64,000 nt of DNA, taken from Burkholderiaceae bacterium (GTDB lineage Bacteria; Pseudomonadota; Gammaproteobacteria; Burkholderiales; Burkholderiaceae_E). Below are positions 16,393 to 26,661 of this stretch, one piece after another. The position numbers and the translations under genes are program-made. Below the pieces are notes generated by a model. The model ran no database searches and was not told where the DNA came from. It saw only the letters and a list, made by a program, of their open reading frames with translations. The number at the start of each line of letters is the position of its first letter. Position 1 is the first letter of the stretch. The DNA lies in contig JAJTYR010000003.1 of assembly GCA_021463505.1 (NCBI GenBank), positions 1 through 64,000 of the forward strand, in the 5' to 3' direction.

Positions 16393-18771
16393 TCAGTGGC
16401 GCGACTGCCGGTTGCGCGGCGCCGGCGCGAGGATCTTCTGCCGCAACTTGCCGAACTCGGCCAGCCGCGCGCGCACTGCCGCGTCGACGTCGGCGCGGCC
16501 GGTGAGCAGGCGCATCGCTTCGTCGACGTCAGCCACCGCGTGGACCGCGAAACGACCGTCACGCACCGCAGCCACGACCTCGTCGCGCAGCATCAGGTGG
16601 CGCACGTTGGCGGCCGGAACCAGCACGCCCTGGCGCCCGTCGAGGCCACGCGCAGCGCAGATCTCGAAGAAGCCCTCGATCTTCTCGTTGACCGCTCCGA
16701 TCGCCTGCACCCTGCCCGACTGGTCGATCGAGCCGGTCACCGCCCAGGCCTGGCCGATCGGGATGCCGGCGAGCGAGGACAGGATCGCGCACAGTTCCGC
16801 CAGCGATGCGCTGTCACCGTCGACCGGCCCGTAGGTCTGCTCGAACGCCAGACTCGCGTTGAGCGCGAATGCCTGGCGTCCCGCGTAGCGCGCGGCGAGC
16901 CAGGCCGAGAGGATCATCACGCCCTTGGCGTGGATCGGACCCGACAGCGCGGCCTCTCGCTGGATGTCGATCAGGTTGCCCTCGCCGATGCGCGTGGTGG
17001 CGGTGATGCGCGTGGGCTGCGCGAACGCGGTGTCGCCCATCATGTAGACCGACAGGCCGTTGATCTGGCCGGGCACGGCGCCGGCGGTGTCGATCAGGAT
17101 CGTTCCTTCGAGGATGTGCTGCTGCAGGCGCCGGCGCACGCGTCCGGTGCGCTCGCGCCGCGCGTCGAGCGCCGCCTGCACGTCGCTGCGGCCGATGCGT
17201 TCGCGGCCCTGTCGCCCCGCCTGGTAGGCGGCCTCGGCGATCAGGTCGCGCAACCGGCGCACGTGCAGCGTCACGCGGCCGCGGTCGCCGGCGTCGCGTG
17301 CAGCGTGCTCGATCACCCGCGCCACCGCGTCGGCGCCCAGCGCCGGCAGTTGCGCATCGCGCGCGAGACCGCCGATCAGCCGTGCGTAAGCCGGCAGCAA
17401 CGCGTCGTCGATCACGATGTCATCCTCGAAGTCGGCATCGACCTTGAACAACTCGACGAACTCCGGATCCCAGGCCTGCAGCAGCGCGTGCAGCATGCGG
17501 TCGCCGAACAACACCACCTTCAGGTCGAGCGGAATCGGCTGCGGCTCGAGCGAAACGGTGCTGACGAGCCCGTATTGCTGCGCCGGCGACTCGATGCGGA
17601 TCTCGCGCGTGAGCAGTGCGCGTTTCAGGGCTTCCCAGGCGAGCGGCTGCATCAGCAGCTTGCGCGCATCGAGCAGCAGGTAGCCGCCGTTGGCACGATG
17701 CATCGCCCCCGGGCGGATGAGCCCGAAGTCGGTCATCAGCGCGCCGAAGCGCGCCACGTGCTCGACGCGCCCGATCAGGTTCTGGAAAGTGGGGTTCTCC
17801 TCGCTCACCACGGGTGCGCCGGTCGCGCCGTCCTCGACCAGCAGGTTCACCAGGTAGCGACGCAGCGGCGGCAACTCGTCGGCCTGCATCTGCGACATCT
17901 GCGGCATCGGCTGATGCTGCGGCGTCTCGGCCGATGCGCGGAAGATGTCGGCGTTCTCGACCACGTCCCGAGCCACCGCTTCGAGGTACGCGACCACCCC
18001 GGGCAGCGTCACGTACTTGCGCAGCAGATCGTCGACCAGGTGGCCGACCGCGAAAGTGGTGACCTCGCGGTTGAGCTTCTTCATCTCGTCGCGGTGCTCG
18101 CGCCGCCAGCCCACCGCCTGGCGCAGGATGCGCTCGAGTTTCTCCTGCAGTGCGCGGATCGCCTGCGCGATGCGCTCCTTTTCGGCGGCGGGCAGCTTCT
18201 CGAACTCCTCGTGCGGCATCACCTCGCCTTCACGCGCCGGCGCGAACGAAAAGCCCGCCGGCGTGCGCAGCAGCGCGACGCCCTGGTGCTGCGCCTCCTC
18301 GACCAGCTCGCCGAAGGCCTGCTGCTGCAGCGAGGCAAAGTGCGCTTCGACCTGCTCGACCCGCGAGCGGTATTCGTCGCTCTCGAGCACGGCGGGAATC
18401 GCCGAACGCAATTCCTCGACGAGCTGGCGCATGTCGTCGCGCAACCGTACACCCGTATCGCCCGCAAGCCGCAGCGCGACCGGCCGGATCGGGTCGCGGA
18501 AGTTGTTGACGTAGCACCAGCGATCGGGGGTGGGCAGCGCCGCCGCGAGCTGCCGGATGCGTTGCAGCGTGGCTTCGAAGCGACCGGTTTCGGGCGCCCC
18601 GAGGACGAACAGGTTGAAGCCTGGCTGCGCCACGCCGACCGCCAGTTCGAGTGCCTCGAGCGCCCGGTGCTGGCCGAGCGCGGCCTGCGGCGCTTCGAGC
18701 GATTCGGTGGACTCGAAGTCGAACGTCTGCACCGGCCAGCGGCGCGCCAGCTGCTCGGGGGTGAGCTTCAT
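16393..18771 (-). CDS. Lon-family ATP-dependent protease (LonB/YcbZ type)
   Basis: 792 residues, starting at ATG 18771, which overlaps the ftsH stop as ATGA. The C-terminal part is a Lon protease domain with a Ser-Lys dyad: Ser654 in DGDSASLAE and Lys697 in GAVNEKIEGF, 43 residues apart as in classical Lon. The N-terminal half is an AAA domain (FNLFVLGAPETGRFEATL, then HRANGGYLLLDARKLL). Its Walker A has Arg and Phe where Lys and Ser/Thr are usual. It lacks the classical Lon N-terminal domain, matching the LonB/YcbZ branch. It probably degrades damaged or regulatory proteins in the cytoplasm. Confidence 0.85.
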   Translation of the reverse strand: MKLTPEQLARRWPVQTFDFESTESLEAPQAALGQHRALEALELAVGVAQPGFNLFVLGAPETGRFEATLQRIRQLAAALPTPDRWCYVNNFRDPIRPVALRLAGDTGVRLRDDMRQLVEELRSAIPAVLESDEYRSRVEQVEAHFASLQQQAFGELVEEAQHQGVALLRTPAGFSFAPAREGEVMPHEEFEKLPAAEKERIAQAIRALQEKLERILRQAVGWRREHRDEMKKLNREVTTFAVGHLVDDLLRKYVTLPGVVAYLEAVARDVVENADIFRASAETPQHQPMPQMSQMQADELPPLRRYLVNLLVEDGATGAPVVSEENPTFQNLIGRVEHVARFGALMTDFGLIRPGAMHRANGGYLLLDARKLLMQPLAWEALKRALLTREIRIESPAQQYGLVSTVSLEPQPIPLDLKVVLFGDRMLHALLQAWDPEFVELFKVDADFEDDIVIDDALLPAYARLIGGLARDAQLPALGADAVARVIEHAARDAGDRGRVTLHVRRLRDLIAEAAYQAGRQGRERIGRSDVQAALDARRERTGRVRRRLQQHILEGTILIDTAGAVPGQINGLSVYMMGDTAFAQPTRITATTRIGEGNLIDIQREAALSGPIHAKGVMILSAWLAARYAGRQAFALNASLAFEQTYGPVDGDSASLAELCAILSSLAGIPIGQAWAVTGSIDQSGRVQAIGAVNEKIEGFFEICAARGLDGRQGVLVPAANVRHLMLRDEVVAAVRDGRFAVHAVADVDEAMRLLTGRADVDAAVRARLAEFGKLRQKILAPAPRNRQSRH

Positions 18772-20603
18772 CCGGGCGGCTCCGTCGCGGGCACCTCGTG
18801 CAGCAGCGCACGCAGGTCTTCCTCGTTGAGCGTCTCGCGTTCGAGCAGCCGCGCCGCGCCCTGCTCGAGACGCGCACGCTGCGTGCCGAGAATCGCGAGG
18901 CTGCGCTCGAACGCCTCCTCGACCAGCCTGCGCACCGACGCGTCGATGCGCTGCGCCGTCTCCTCCGAGTAGCGCGTCCCCTCGCCCGGCCACTGCGGCG
19001 TGGCCAGCCACGGCGAGCGCGGCGTCTCGTAGACCAGGTGGCCGAGCAGCGGCTCCATGCCGTACTGCGTGACCATCGTGCGTGCGATGTCGGTGACCTT
19101 TGCGAGGTCGTCGGCCGCGCCGGTCGACATCTGGCCGATCACCAGCGCCTCGGCCGCGCGTCCGCCGAGCAGCACCGCCATCTTGTTCATCAGCTCGTCG
19201 CGCTGCATCAGGAAGCGGTCTTCGGTCGGGCGCTGGATGGTGTAGCCGAGTGCCCCGACCCCGCGCGGAATGATCGACACCTTGTGCACCACGTCGCTGC
19301 CGGGCAGCGCGCACGCCACCAGCGCGTGCCCCATCTCGTGGTGCGCGACGATGCGGCGTTCCTCGGGATTGAGCAGCCGGTTCTTCTTCTCGAGACCCGC
19401 CACGATGCGCTCGACCGCACCGGTGAAGTCCTCGAGTCGCACCGCCTCGCGGCCACGCCGGGTCGCGAGCAGCGCCGCCTCGTTGACCAGGTTGGCGAGA
19501 TCGGCGCCGGTGAACCCCGGAGTGAGCGCCGCGATCTTCCCGGGGTCGACATCGGTGTCCAGGCGCACCTTCTTCAGGTGCACCTGGAGGATCTGCACGC
19601 GCCCGACGCGATCGGGGCGATCGACCAGCACCTGGCGGTCGAAGCGCCCGGCGCGCAACAGCGCCGGATCGAGAATCTCGGGGCGATTGGTGGCAGCCAG
19701 CAGCACCACGCCGGCGCTGGGGTCGAAACCGTCGATCTCGGCGAGCAACTGGTTCAGCGTCTGCTCCTTCTCGTCATGCCCGCCGCCGAAGGCACCGAAC
19801 GCACCGCGTGCCCGCCCGAGGGCGTCGATTTCGTCGATGAAAATGATGGCTGGCGCCTTCTGACGCGCCTGCTCGAAGAGATCGCGCACCCGTGCCGCAC
19901 CCACACCGACGAACATCTCGACGAACTCCGAGCCGTTGATCGAGAAGAACGGCACCCCGGCCTCGCCCGCCACCGCACGCGCCAGCAGCGTCTTTCCGGT
20001 GCCCGGCGGCCCCACCAGCAGGATGCCCTTCGGGATGCGCGCACCCAGGCGGCCGTGGCGTCCCGGTTCCTTCAGGAAGCCGACGACCTCGCGCAGTTCC
20101 TCCTTGGCCTCGTCGACACCGGCCACGTCGGCGAAGGTGACGCCGACGCCGGTCTCGACGTACACCTTGGCCTTGCTGCGGCCGATCGACATCAGCCCAC
20201 CGCCCAGGCCACCGCGCTCGCCCATGCGGCGCAGCAGGAACGACCACAGGCCGAAGAACAGCAACGCCGGGATGATCCAGCCGAGCACGTCGCGCAGCAG
20301 CGTGCTCTGGATCACGCCGCTGAACCTGACGTGCTCCCGGGCCAGGCTCTGCGCCAGCTCGGGGTCGATGCGCACCGTCGCGAAGCGGGTGCGCCCGTCG
20401 GGCAGCGGGCGCTTGAGCGTGCCCTCGATGCGGTCGGTGGAGACGCGGATCTCCTCGACGTTGCCGGCGTCGAGCTGTGTCAGGAACTCGCTGTAGGCCA
20501 TCGGCTGGACTTCGCGCCAGGCGCGCAGCGCGTCGTTGAACGCGATCATCGCGACGATGGCGATGATCACGTACCAGATGTTCCACTGGACGTGCTTTTC
20601 CAT
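18768..20603 (-). CDS. ftsH: ATP-dependent zinc metalloprotease FtsH (probable paralogue)
   Basis: 611 residues from ATG 20603. Order: membrane helix 1 (about residues 8-24), short periplasmic loop, helix 2 near [21 protein letters not shown] domain with Walker A GPPGTGKT (Lys204), then the M41 zinc site HEMGH (His422-His426). All catalytic residues are present. FtsH extracts and degrades membrane and unstable cytosolic proteins. Housekeeping ftsH usually sits beside rlmE and folP; here the partners are a Lon-family protease and a USP-like protein. That suggests a second, stress-related FtsH, but the rest of the genome would be needed to tell. Confidence 0.93.
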   Translation of the reverse strand: MEKHVQWNIWYVIIAIVAMIAFNDALRAWREVQPMAYSEFLTQLDAGNVEEIRVSTDRIEGTLKRPLPDGRTRFATVRIDPELAQSLAREHVRFSGVIQSTLLRDVLGWIIPALLFFGLWSFLLRRMGERGGLGGGLMSIGRSKAKVYVETGVGVTFADVAGVDEAKEELREVVGFLKEPGRHGRLGARIPKGILLVGPPGTGKTLLARAVAGEAGVPFFSINGSEFVEMFVGVGAARVRDLFEQARQKAPAIIFIDEIDALGRARGAFGAFGGGHDEKEQTLNQLLAEIDGFDPSAGVVLLAATNRPEILDPALLRAGRFDRQVLVDRPDRVGRVQILQVHLKKVRLDTDVDPGKIAALTPGFTGADLANLVNEAALLATRRGREAVRLEDFTGAVERIVAGLEKKNRLLNPEERRIVAHHEMGHALVACALPGSDVVHKVSIIPRGVGALGYTIQRPTEDRFLMQRDELMNKMAVLLGGRAAEALVIGQMSTGAADDLAKVTDIARTMVTQYGMEPLLGHLVYETPRSPWLATPQWPGEGTRYSEETAQRIDASVRRLVEEAFERSLAILGTQRARLEQGAARLLERETLNEEDLRALLHEVPATEPPG

Positions 20604-20812
20604 GAGTCGATGCGCAGTGCCGGCGCAGAGAACGGGGGGGTCCATTCTCGCCGACCCCGACGTCGCTGTCTCGATGAAAATCGCGCGAGCCCCGGCGCGC
20701 GGGCGCGCTAGAATCGGGGATTGCCGCGGCGGCCCCGCATCCGGATCGTTTCCGGAGCGCCGCCGGTCGCGATCGCCCGCCACCCACCCACCCCCAGCAC
20801 CGGACACCGCCG

Positions 20813-23701
20813 ATGAAAATCGAAGACCTGCTCTCCGCCTTGCCCGAACAGGAAGTCACCATCGACGTCCTGCGCGAAAAGTACGCCAAGGGCGACGAAA
20901 GCACCGCGCGCGACGTGCGCGTGCGTGTCGCACGCGCGCTCGCCTCGGTCGAACCGGCCGAACGCCAGCCGCACTGGCAGGGCGAGTTCCTGTGGGCGAT
21001 GGAGAACGGTTTCGTGCCGGCCGGCCGCATCAACTCGGCCGCCGGCACCGACATCCGCGCCACGCTGATCAACTGCTTCGTGCAGCCGATCGGCGACGCG
21101 GTCTGGGGGCACGACGGGCACGGCACGCCGGGCATCTACGCGGCGCTGCAGGAGGCCGCCGAGACGATGCGCCGCGGCGGCGGCGTCGGCTACGATTTCT
21201 CCTCGATCCGCCCGCGCGGCGCGCTGGTCAAGGGCACGCTGTCGCGCGCCTCGGGCCCGGTGTCGTACATGCGCGTGTTCGACAAGTCGTGCGAAACCCT
21301 CGAGTCCGCGGGCTCGCGGCGCGGCGCACAGATGGGCGTGATGCGCGTCGACCACCCCGACGTCGAGGAGTTCATCAACGCCAAGAACGACGGCTCGCTG
21401 TCGAACTTCAACATGTCGGTGGCGGTCACCGACGCGTTCATGCGCGCGGTCGAGGCCGACGGCGCCTTCGACCTGGTCCACGCGGTGCAGCCGTTCGACG
21501 CCAGCGAGCACGGCCAGCGGGTCGACGGCGCCTGGATCTACCGCACGGTCAGGGCGCGCGAGCTCTGGGACCAGGTCATGCGCTCGACCTACGATCACGC
21601 CGAACCCGGCGTGATCTTCATCGACCGCGTCAACCGCGACAACAACCTGTCGTATTGCGAGACCATTGCCGCGAGCAATCCCTGCGGCGAGCAGTTCCTG
21701 CCGCCCTACGGCTGCTGCGATCTCGGCAGCATGAACCTCACGCGCTTCATCGCCGATCCGTTCGGCGACGCGCCGGCCTTCGACTACGAGCGCTTCCGCC
21801 GGGCGGTCGCCATCTCGGTGCGTGCGCTCGACAACGTGCTCGACCTCACGCTGTGGCCGCTGCAGGCGCAGGAGCGCGAGGCGCAGTCCAAGCGGCGCAT
21901 CGGGCTGGGCTTCACCGGGCTGGGCAACGCGCTCACGATGCTGAAGCTGCGCTACGACAGCGAGGCCGGACGGGCCTTCGCGGCGAGCATCGCGCAGACG
22001 ATGCGCGACGTCGCCTACGACGCATCGGTGGCCCTCGCCCAGGAGCGCGGTGCGTTCCCGCTGTTCGACGCCGGAAAATTCCTGGCCGAGCCGCACGCCG
22101 CCTCGCGCCTGCCGGTCGAGTTGCGCCAGCGCATCCGCGAGCACGGCATCCGCAACTCGCACCTGCTGTCGATCGCGCCCACCGGCACCATTTCGATCGC
22201 CTTTGCGGGCAACGCCTCGGGCGGCATCGAACCGGCATTCTCCTGGACCTACACGCGGCGCAAGCGCATGCCCGACGGCAGCCGGCTCGAATACGAAGTC
22301 GAGGACTTCGCCTACCGGCTGTGGCGCCACCTCGGCCGCGATGTCAACGCGCTGCCCGACTATTTCGTCTCGGCGATGCAGATCAGTGCACTCGATCACA
22401 TGCGCATGAGTGCGGCCGTGCAGCCCTTCATCGATTCGGCGATCAGCAAGACCGTCAACGTCGCGGAAGACTATCCGTACGACGAGTTCAAGACGCTGTA
22501 CCTCGAAGCCTGGCGCGGAGGGCTCAAGGGCATCACCACCTATCGCCCGAACTCGGTCATCGGCTCGGTGCTCAGCGTCTCGGGTGCCACCGCGGCCGCG
22601 CAGCAGCCGCAGGACCTGCACTACGAACCCGACCGGCGGCTGCGCCTCGAGCGCATTCCGCAGCCGGCGCTGTCGTCGCTGCTCTGGCCGAGCCGGCCGA
22701 AGCTCGCAGCCGGCAACATGGCCTATTCGTACATGGTCGAGCCGCTCGACCAGCGCTCGTCGTTCTGCATCTTCATCGGACAGACCGAGGAGTCGTATAC
22801 CCGCGCCGACGGCAGCCAGGCCATGCGCAGCGTGCCCTTCGAAACCTGGGTCAACGGCAACGAGCAGCCGCGCGGCCTGGGCGCGATCGCCAAGGCGCTG
22901 TCGATGGACATGCGCTCGAACGACCGCGGCTGGCTCAGGCTCAAGCTCGACGCACTCGCGCGCACGCGCGACGAGCAGCCCCTGCAGATGCCGTTCCCGC
23001 CGGCCGGCGAGATCCGCTGGGCACCAGGCATCGTCGCCGGCTTCGCCGAGATCGTGCGCCACCGCTGCGAGGAACTCGGCATGTTCGAGGCACTCGACGG
23101 ACAGCCCACGCCGATGCTCGACGCGATGATGTTCCGCAAGGAGCCCAAGTCGGGTCCGCTGGGCACGCTGTCCTGGACCGCCGACATCAGCAACGCCGCC
23201 ACCGGCGACGACTTCGTGCTCGGACTGAAGGAGCTGCAACTGCCCGACGGCACGCGCCGGCCCTACTCGATCTGGCTCTCGGGCGACTACCCCCGCGTGC
23301 TCGACGGCCTGTGCAAGCTGCTGTCGCTCGACATGCACGTGATCGACGTCAACTGGATCGGACTGAAACTGCGCAAGCTGCTGAACTTCGGCGAACTCAA
23401 CGGCTCGTTCTGGGCGCCAGTCCCGGGCGAGAACCGCCAGCAGATCTGGCCGAGCACGGTAGCCTACATCGCGGCGCTGATCCTGCACCGCTTCAAGGTG
23501 CTCGGGCTGCTCGACAGCGAGGGCCACGCCATCGGCGGGGCCGGCGCGCTGGCTCTGCCCGGCGCCGAGCCGGCCACGGCCATCACCGCGGCACCGCTGA
23601 TCGCGGGCCAGCCGTGCCCCGGCTGCGGCGCGCACGCCTACATCAAGCGTGACGGCTGCATGTTCTGCACCGCCTGCGGCCACCAGGGCGAGTGCGGATG
23701 A
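20813..23701 (+). CDS. nrdJ: adenosylcobalamin-dependent (class II) ribonucleoside-diphosphate reductase
   Basis: 962 residues. It makes deoxyribonucleotides using a B12-derived radical and needs no oxygen. Catalytic features: first redox Cys in TLINCFVQP, the RRGGGVGYDFS substrate loop, the NPCGEQ finger-loop Cys, and APTGTISIAFAGNASGG. The C terminus carries a CPGCG...CMFCTACG cysteine pair set typical of the long class II enzymes, used for re-reduction or zinc binding. The length is that of the monomeric long form. Upstream, TAGAAT at 20709-20714 is a possible -10 element. I saw no cobalamin riboswitch in the 209 bp between ftsH and this gene. Confidence 0.93.
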   Translation: MKIEDLLSALPEQEVTIDVLREKYAKGDESTARDVRVRVARALASVEPAERQPHWQGEFLWAMENGFVPAGRINSAAGTDIRATLINCFVQPIGDAVWGHDGHGTPGIYAALQEAAETMRRGGGVGYDFSSIRPRGALVKGTLSRASGPVSYMRVFDKSCETLESAGSRRGAQMGVMRVDHPDVEEFINAKNDGSLSNFNMSVAVTDAFMRAVEADGAFDLVHAVQPFDASEHGQRVDGAWIYRTVRARELWDQVMRSTYDHAEPGVIFIDRVNRDNNLSYCETIAASNPCGEQFLPPYGCCDLGSMNLTRFIADPFGDAPAFDYERFRRAVAISVRALDNVLDLTLWPLQAQEREAQSKRRIGLGFTGLGNALTMLKLRYDSEAGRAFAASIAQTMRDVAYDASVALAQERGAFPLFDAGKFLAEPHAASRLPVELRQRIREHGIRNSHLLSIAPTGTISIAFAGNASGGIEPAFSWTYTRRKRMPDGSRLEYEVEDFAYRLWRHLGRDVNALPDYFVSAMQISALDHMRMSAAVQPFIDSAISKTVNVAEDYPYDEFKTLYLEAWRGGLKGITTYRPNSVIGSVLSVSGATAAAQQPQDLHYEPDRRLRLERIPQPALSSLLWPSRPKLAAGNMAYSYMVEPLDQRSSFCIFIGQTEESYTRADGSQAMRSVPFETWVNGNEQPRGLGAIAKALSMDMRSNDRGWLRLKLDALARTRDEQPLQMPFPPAGEIRWAPGIVAGFAEIVRHRCEELGMFEALDGQPTPMLDAMMFRKEPKSGPLGTLSWTADISNAATGDDFVLGLKELQLPDGTRRPYSIWLSGDYPRVLDGLCKLLSLDMHVIDVNWIGLKLRKLLNFGELNGSFWAPVPGENRQQIWPSTVAYIAALILHRFKVLGLLDSEGHAIGGAGALALPGAEPATAITAAPLIAGQPCPGCGAHAYIKRDGCMFCTACGHQGECG

Positions 23702-23781
23702 CGGCACGGATTGCTGCGCTACAATCGATCCGCAGCAGTGCGCAGCAACCCGTGGCGGCCGGCAGGCCGGTTTCGACAGGC

Positions 23782-24498
23782 ATGGCAGATCGAATCCTGG
23801 TCGTCGACGACGAGGAAGACATCCGTGATCTTCTCGTCGCCTACCTGGGCAGTTACGGCTTCGAGGTGGCTGCCGCAGCCGACGGCCCCTCGATGCGCGC
23901 CGCGGTCGCGCGCAGCCGGCCCGACATCGTGCTGCTCGATCTCGGCCTGCCCGGCGAGGACGGCCTGAGCCTTGCGCGCGAACTGCGCAGCCAGCCTCAT
24001 CCGCCCGGCATCATCATCGTCACCGGGCGCGGCCAGGCCGTCGATCGCATCGTCGGGCTCGAAATGGGCGCGGACGACTACGTGGCCAAGCCGTTCGACC
24101 TGCGCGAACTGGCCGCCCGGGTGCGCAGCGTGCTGCGCCGGATCAAGGTCGATGCGCCGCCGGCTGCGCCCGACGTGCGCGACCGTTTCGATTTCGCGGG
24201 CTGGCGCATCGACCTGTCGTCGCGCTCGCTCACCCGCCCCGGCGGCGCCGCAGTGCCGCTCACCACCGGCGAATTCGATCTGCTGGCCACCTTCGTGCGC
24301 AATCCGAACCGCGCGCTGTCGCGCGACCGGCTGATGGAACTGATGCATCACCGTGAAGCCGGCCCGTTCGATCGCGCGATCGACGTGCAGGTAGGGCGGC
24401 TGCGCCGCAAGATCGAACGTGATCCGGCCGACCCCGAATTGATCAAGTCGGTGCGCGGCATCGGCTATCTGTTCGCCGCGCGCGTGTCGCCCGAATGA
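23782..24498 (+). CDS. OmpR-family response regulator
   Basis: 238 residues from ATG 23782, which gives the standard N terminus ADRILVVDDEEDIRDL. The receiver domain has the acidic pair Asp9-Asp10, phospho-acceptor Asp53 in LLDLGLP and Lys in VAKPFDL. A winged-helix output domain follows (about residues 135-235) with LTTGEFDLLATFVRNPNR and VRGIGYLF. It should bind DNA when phosphorylated by the kinase encoded next; the stop and the kinase start overlap as ATGA. TACAAT at 23720-23725 is a probable -10 hexamer. Targets are unknown. Confidence 0.92.
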   Translation: MADRILVVDDEEDIRDLLVAYLGSYGFEVAAAADGPSMRAAVARSRPDIVLLDLGLPGEDGLSLARELRSQPHPPGIIIVTGRGQAVDRIVGLEMGADDYVAKPFDLRELAARVRSVLRRIKVDAPPAAPDVRDRFDFAGWRIDLSSRSLTRPGGAAVPLTTGEFDLLATFVRNPNRALSRDRLMELMHHREAGPFDRAIDVQVGRLRRKIERDPADPELIKSVRGIGYLFAARVSPE

Positions 24499-26624
24499 GC
24501 CACGCGCCGGAGCGCCCCGAGCCGGCCGCAACCGCTACCGCGCCCGCAGGCGCACCCGCGCCGATCGACACCGCCCATCCCGGGCTCTACGAGCAGATCT
24601 TCTATGCAGCGACCGACGCGCTGGTGGTGGTCGACGGCGACGGCGTGATCCGGCTTGCCAACCGTCAGTCCGAGTGCCTCTTCGGTTACCCCGCCAAGGA
24701 ACTCGCAGGCCGTCCGATCGAAGATCTGATCCCGCAGCGCTTTCGGGCCGGGCATCGCCGCCATCGCGGACTGTATGCCGGGCAGCCGGAATCACGCCCG
24801 ATGGGCATGAACCTGGCACTGTGGGCGCAACACGCCGACGGGCGCGAATTCCCGGTCGAGATCAGCCTGAGTCCGTTCCGGCTCGACAACGTCACGATGG
24901 TCTGCGCCAACATTCGCGACGTCAGCGAGGTGGCCCGCGTCCAGGACCTGCTCGCCCGCGCACGCCAGTCGAATGCGGTTGCCGATTTCGGACGGCTCGC
25001 GCTGGGCAGCAAGGACATCGGCCTGATCCAGCGCGAGGCCTGCAATCTGGTTGCCCGGCTGCTGCACGCCGACTGCGCGCTGGTCGCCCATTGCACCGAC
25101 ACCGGGCCGCAGCTCGCCCCGGGCGCGAGCTGCGGCCTGGACGACACGACATTGAGCGCGACGGTCGCACGGCTCGCGGACTGCTGCGGACGCGATCCGG
25201 AGCCGCTCGTCCAGCCGCTGATCATCGACGACCTCGACCAGGCGGCAGCGCATGGCACGAGCGCCACCTCCGATGCCGGGTTGCGCAGCGCGCTGGTGGC
25301 CCCGATCCCGGGCGACGAAGGCACCCTGGGCCTGCTGATGGCCGGCACGCAGCGCGCGCGCAGCTTCACCCGCGACGACGCCAATTTCCTTCAGGCGCTC
25401 GCGAACACCATCGGCGCGGCGATGCAGCGCTCGCACACCGAGGAGCAGTTGTTCCAGTCACAGCGGCTCGAAGCACTCGGCCAGCTCACCGGCGGAGTCG
25501 CGCACGACTTCAACAACCTGCTCACCGTGATCTCGGGCAACCTGCAGATGCTCGGGGAGCGCGTGGCCGCCGACGCATTGTCGGCGAACCTGGTGAAGGC
25601 GGCGCTGCGCGCCACCGGGCGTGGGGCCGACCTGACCCGCAAACTGCTCGCTTTCGCCCGCAAGCAGACGCTGCGGCCGCGCGCGATCGACACGCGCCAG
25701 CTGCTCTCCTCGCTGGCCGACATCCTGACGCGGACGCTGGGCTCGAACATCGACGTCCATTCGGTGGTCGAGGACGATCTGCCGCCGCTCGAGGCAGACC
25801 CGGGCATGCTCGACACCGCGTTGCTCAACCTCGCGGTCAACGCACGCGATGCGATGCCCCAGGGCGGCACCCTGGTCTTCTCCGCCAGGCGGGTCGACGT
25901 CGACGCGGGGTTCGCAGCACGTGCCGACGGATTCGCGCCCGGCCGATACGTCCTGATTTCGGTGGCCGACTCCGGCGCCGGCATGGACGAGGCCGTGCTC
26001 GCGCGCGCCTTCGAACCGTTCTTCACCACCAAGGAACACGGCAAGGGCAGCGGACTCGGATTGAGCCTGGTCTACGGCTTCGCCAAGCAGTCGGGCGGAC
26101 ACGTCCAGGCAACGAGCGCGCCGGGCATCGGTACGACGATCAACCTGTATCTGCCGGTCGGCCCGGACGAGGCACTGACGCACGCGGACCTGGAGGCCGA
26201 TCCGTCCTGCCGCGGGGGCAGCGAGACGATCCTGGTCGTGGAAGACGACGAGGAAGTGCGCGAGATCGCCACCGCCTTCCTGCGCAAGCTCGGTTACCAG
26301 GTACTCGAAGCCACCGGCGCGCAGGGAGCGCTGGCGCTGCTCGGGCGCGAGCCTGGCGTCGACCTGCTGTTCAGCGACGTCGTGCTGCGCGGCGGGACCA
26401 GCGGTCCGGCACTGGCGCGTGAGGCACTGGCCCGGTATCCGCACCTGCGCGTGGCGTTTGCGTCGGGCTACCCGCGCAGCGCGCTGCCCTGGCACAGCGA
26501 GCTCGGCGACGGCGTGGAGTTGCTCTCGAAACCCTACCGGATCGACCAGCTCGCGCGCAGCGTACGGCGCACGCTCGACGCCGCGCAAAGGGAAAACGAG
26601 AGCGATCGTCCGGGCCGGCGCTGA
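24495..26624 (+). CDS. cytoplasmic PAS-GAF hybrid histidine kinase
   Basis: 709 residues without membrane segments. Order: PAS domain (about 30-150, with LFGYPAKELAGR), GAF-like domain (about 170-315), HisKA with phospho-acceptor His337 in GGVAHDFNNLL, HATPase with NLAVNARDAMP and GSGLGLSLVYGF, and a C-terminal receiver with Asp628 in LLFSDVVL. Soluble PAS/GAF kinases sense internal signals such as redox state or small ligands; no heme or flavin ligand can be named. The own receiver plus the coupled OmpR regulator allow a branched phosphorelay or feedback. A candidate terminator follows at 26639. Confidence 0.9.
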   Translation: MSHAPERPEPAATATAPAGAPAPIDTAHPGLYEQIFYAATDALVVVDGDGVIRLANRQSECLFGYPAKELAGRPIEDLIPQRFRAGHRRHRGLYAGQPESRPMGMNLALWAQHADGREFPVEISLSPFRLDNVTMVCANIRDVSEVARVQDLLARARQSNAVADFGRLALGSKDIGLIQREACNLVARLLHADCALVAHCTDTGPQLAPGASCGLDDTTLSATVARLADCCGRDPEPLVQPLIIDDLDQAAAHGTSATSDAGLRSALVAPIPGDEGTLGLLMAGTQRARSFTRDDANFLQALANTIGAAMQRSHTEEQLFQSQRLEALGQLTGGVAHDFNNLLTVISGNLQMLGERVAADALSANLVKAALRATGRGADLTRKLLAFARKQTLRPRAIDTRQLLSSLADILTRTLGSNIDVHSVVEDDLPPLEADPGMLDTALLNLAVNARDAMPQGGTLVFSARRVDVDAGFAARADGFAPGRYVLISVADSGAGMDEAVLARAFEPFFTTKEHGKGSGLGLSLVYGFAKQSGGHVQATSAPGIGTTINLYLPVGPDEALTHADLEADPSCRGGSETILVVEDDEEVREIATAFLRKLGYQVLEATGAQGALALLGREPGVDLLFSDVVLRGGTSGPALAREALARYPHLRVAFASGYPRSALPWHSELGDGVELLSKPYRIDQLARSVRRTLDAAQRENESDRPGRR

Positions 26625-26638
26625 AGCGCGGGCGGGCG

Positions 26639-26661
26639 CGCCGGATTCGCTGGCGTCTTTT
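26639..26661 (+). terminator. possible rho-independent terminator after the hybrid kinase gene
   Basis: A six-pair stem (CGCCGG with CTGGCG-side pairing, one G-U, loop ATTCG) at 26639-26655 is followed by TCTTTT. The T-run is short, so the call is weak. It lies between two convergent genes, where a terminator is expected. Confidence 0.35.

Noticed and set aside
20604-20812. Cobalamin riboswitch upstream of nrdJ
   Set aside because: The region is short and I could not find the conserved B12-box sequence.
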